From: Rhyacophila brunnea
Lineage: Eukaryota > Arthropoda > Insecta > Trichoptera > Rhyacophilidae
Reading direction: 5' to 3'
DNA length: 64,000 bases
Assembly: GCA_022495005.1 (NCBI GenBank)
Contig: JAGYXB010001759.1
Location: 62,001-126,000, forward strand
The notes under the pieces were generated by a model. It made no database searches and was not told the origin of the DNA. It saw only the letters and a list, made by a program, of their open reading frames with translations. Each line of letters begins with the position of its first letter. Positions within the stretch are counted from its first letter, which is position 1. Below are positions 62,820 to 64,000 of the stretch, piece after piece. The position numbers and the translations under genes were made by a program.

Positions 62820-62829
62820 GTTTAACGTA

Positions 62830-64000
62830 AGAATGCTAAATTCAGTATTAAAATACTTAATATATTTAACAATATACAGTTATCTAATAAAAAAATATTC
62901 AAATTCAATCATGAATAAAAATAGTGTAGTTTTTAATCAAATTTGTTGGCGATAATAATAGTTTTACGATGATACGCAAATAATATAGGTAGGTATACTG
63001 TATACCTACATACTATATTAAATTATAAACCAAATTATTGTATGAATAATGTTTGAATGGTGTGATTTCAAAAACAGTGCAACAATTATTGTAATCTGAA
63101 AAGTATGTAGGTTGTTCTTTAATATTTTGATAATAAACTTTAAGTTTGTGTAACGAAATATCGGAAGTACGAGTATATAAAATATTCAAAAACTACCGAA
63201 TCTTATAAACACATTTATTCACGTTCGCTACTTTGCAACTAAAAATGTAATCATATGATTACCATTGTATGGAGTCGATTATAATATTATTATGTTTGAT
63301 ATTTAATTGATAGAAAGTGTAGGTTTGGGTTTTCGTGTTTGATAATGACTTTTATAATTCATTTTTGGCACGTTTAAGAATAAACGTTATCTACATAGAA
63401 TGGGGAACTTGGTAATTTTATTTTTGATTACACATGGCCTTATAAATAATACACAGGAATGCAGTAACATTTTTTGTGTTAAGTATACGTTTTTCGGCCT
63501 CTATCTTTCGAAACAATACTATTATTAGTTTTCATTTCACCTCCAAAAACAATTTCAGTTATTAATCTTATTTAAATTAAACACAACACACGCTTCCTCG
63601 TAATATAAATATCGCACTCAGCGTTGTAATTTATTGCAGACTACGCAATTCATAAATTCGTCATATTTATCCAACAAAATTAAAATTATATACTTAAATT
63701 ATATTTTTTTTTAAATAAATTAAATAATATTTTAAACATATTTTATATAAGTACCTAAATCCTTTTATCGACCCGGATTTCAACGTTCGAATTTTTACAA
63801 TTTTTTGATTCCGAAATTCTAAAATTATAACTGATCGAAATTGATAATATCGACATTAAAAAAAACAACACATAGGTACCTATAAAAGTTTCTTTGAAAT
63901 GTATTGCAAAATTATGTTCATCAAATTTTAATATATTACAAAATTCGTTGCAGAGTATATTCTCAAGAGAATGGAACAATGTCCTAACCTAACCAGATAT
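62830..64000. other. No recognisable feature
   Basis: A+T-rich DNA to the window edge; no gene or repeat that I can support. Confidence 0.4.

Overview
The window is about 70% A+T nuclear DNA from an animal, almost certainly an insect. Four things point that way: one large exon with a consensus splice donor, dense short DNA transposons, tRNA-derived SINEs, and an array of the insect telomere pentamer TTAGG inside a fold-back element. The texture (runs such as ataatattataatata, frequent gtaggtacctac strings, TTAGG) suits an aphid-type hemipteran. A lepidopteran cannot be excluded from sequence alone. There are no bacterial operons, rRNA genes or CRISPR arrays.

Only one stretch looks like a host protein-coding gene: a 1.7-kb exon on the minus strand (25606-27319). 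It encodes the first ~571 residues of a long, charged, probably disordered protein and ends at a clean GT donor, so the rest of the gene lies at lower coordinates or outside the window. I do not recognise the protein. Its G+C is far above that of its surroundings. Its long flanks are probably intron or intergenic DNA. A few CpG-rich patches (18.7, 47.1 and 58.3 kb) are the only candidates for further exons or promoters.

Most other recognisable content is mobile DNA. Left part (0-15 kb): a fold-back repeat at 1.25 kb, MITEs at 2.0, 2.8 and 4.9 kb, two relics of a THAP-type zinc-finger first exon (6.3 and 9.5 kb), tRNA-like sequences, a full-length but frameshifted mariner (11.24-12.53 kb), and the TTAGG fold-back (14.2 kb). 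Middle (15-38 kb): an internally deleted hAT element (20.2-21.1 kb), the host exon, a 3-bp-TSD Harbinger-type MITE (28.4 kb), a 147-bp tandem duplication (29.2 kb), a tiny hAT MITE (29.8 kb), a tRNA-derived SINE (30.3 kb), another MITE (31.2 kb) and a LINE remnant (35 kb). Right part (38-64 kb): two more SINE copies (37.9 and 44.7 kb), a pogo/Tigger element with another MITE nested in it (41.0-42.6 kb), a long-arm MITE (45.8 kb), a 125-bp Z-DNA-prone CA/CACACG tract (47.5 kb), MITEs at 48.8 and 49.8 kb, a third THAP-repeat copy carrying the second Harbinger-type MITE (52.1-52.7 kb), and a G+C-richer hAT MITE (62.4 kb).

The remaining intervals are A+T-rich DNA in which I see nothing I can name. 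All element boundaries come from terminal inverted repeats (TIRs) and target-site duplications (TSDs) read by eye. Family names rest on these and on recognisable transposase motifs. No database search was possible.
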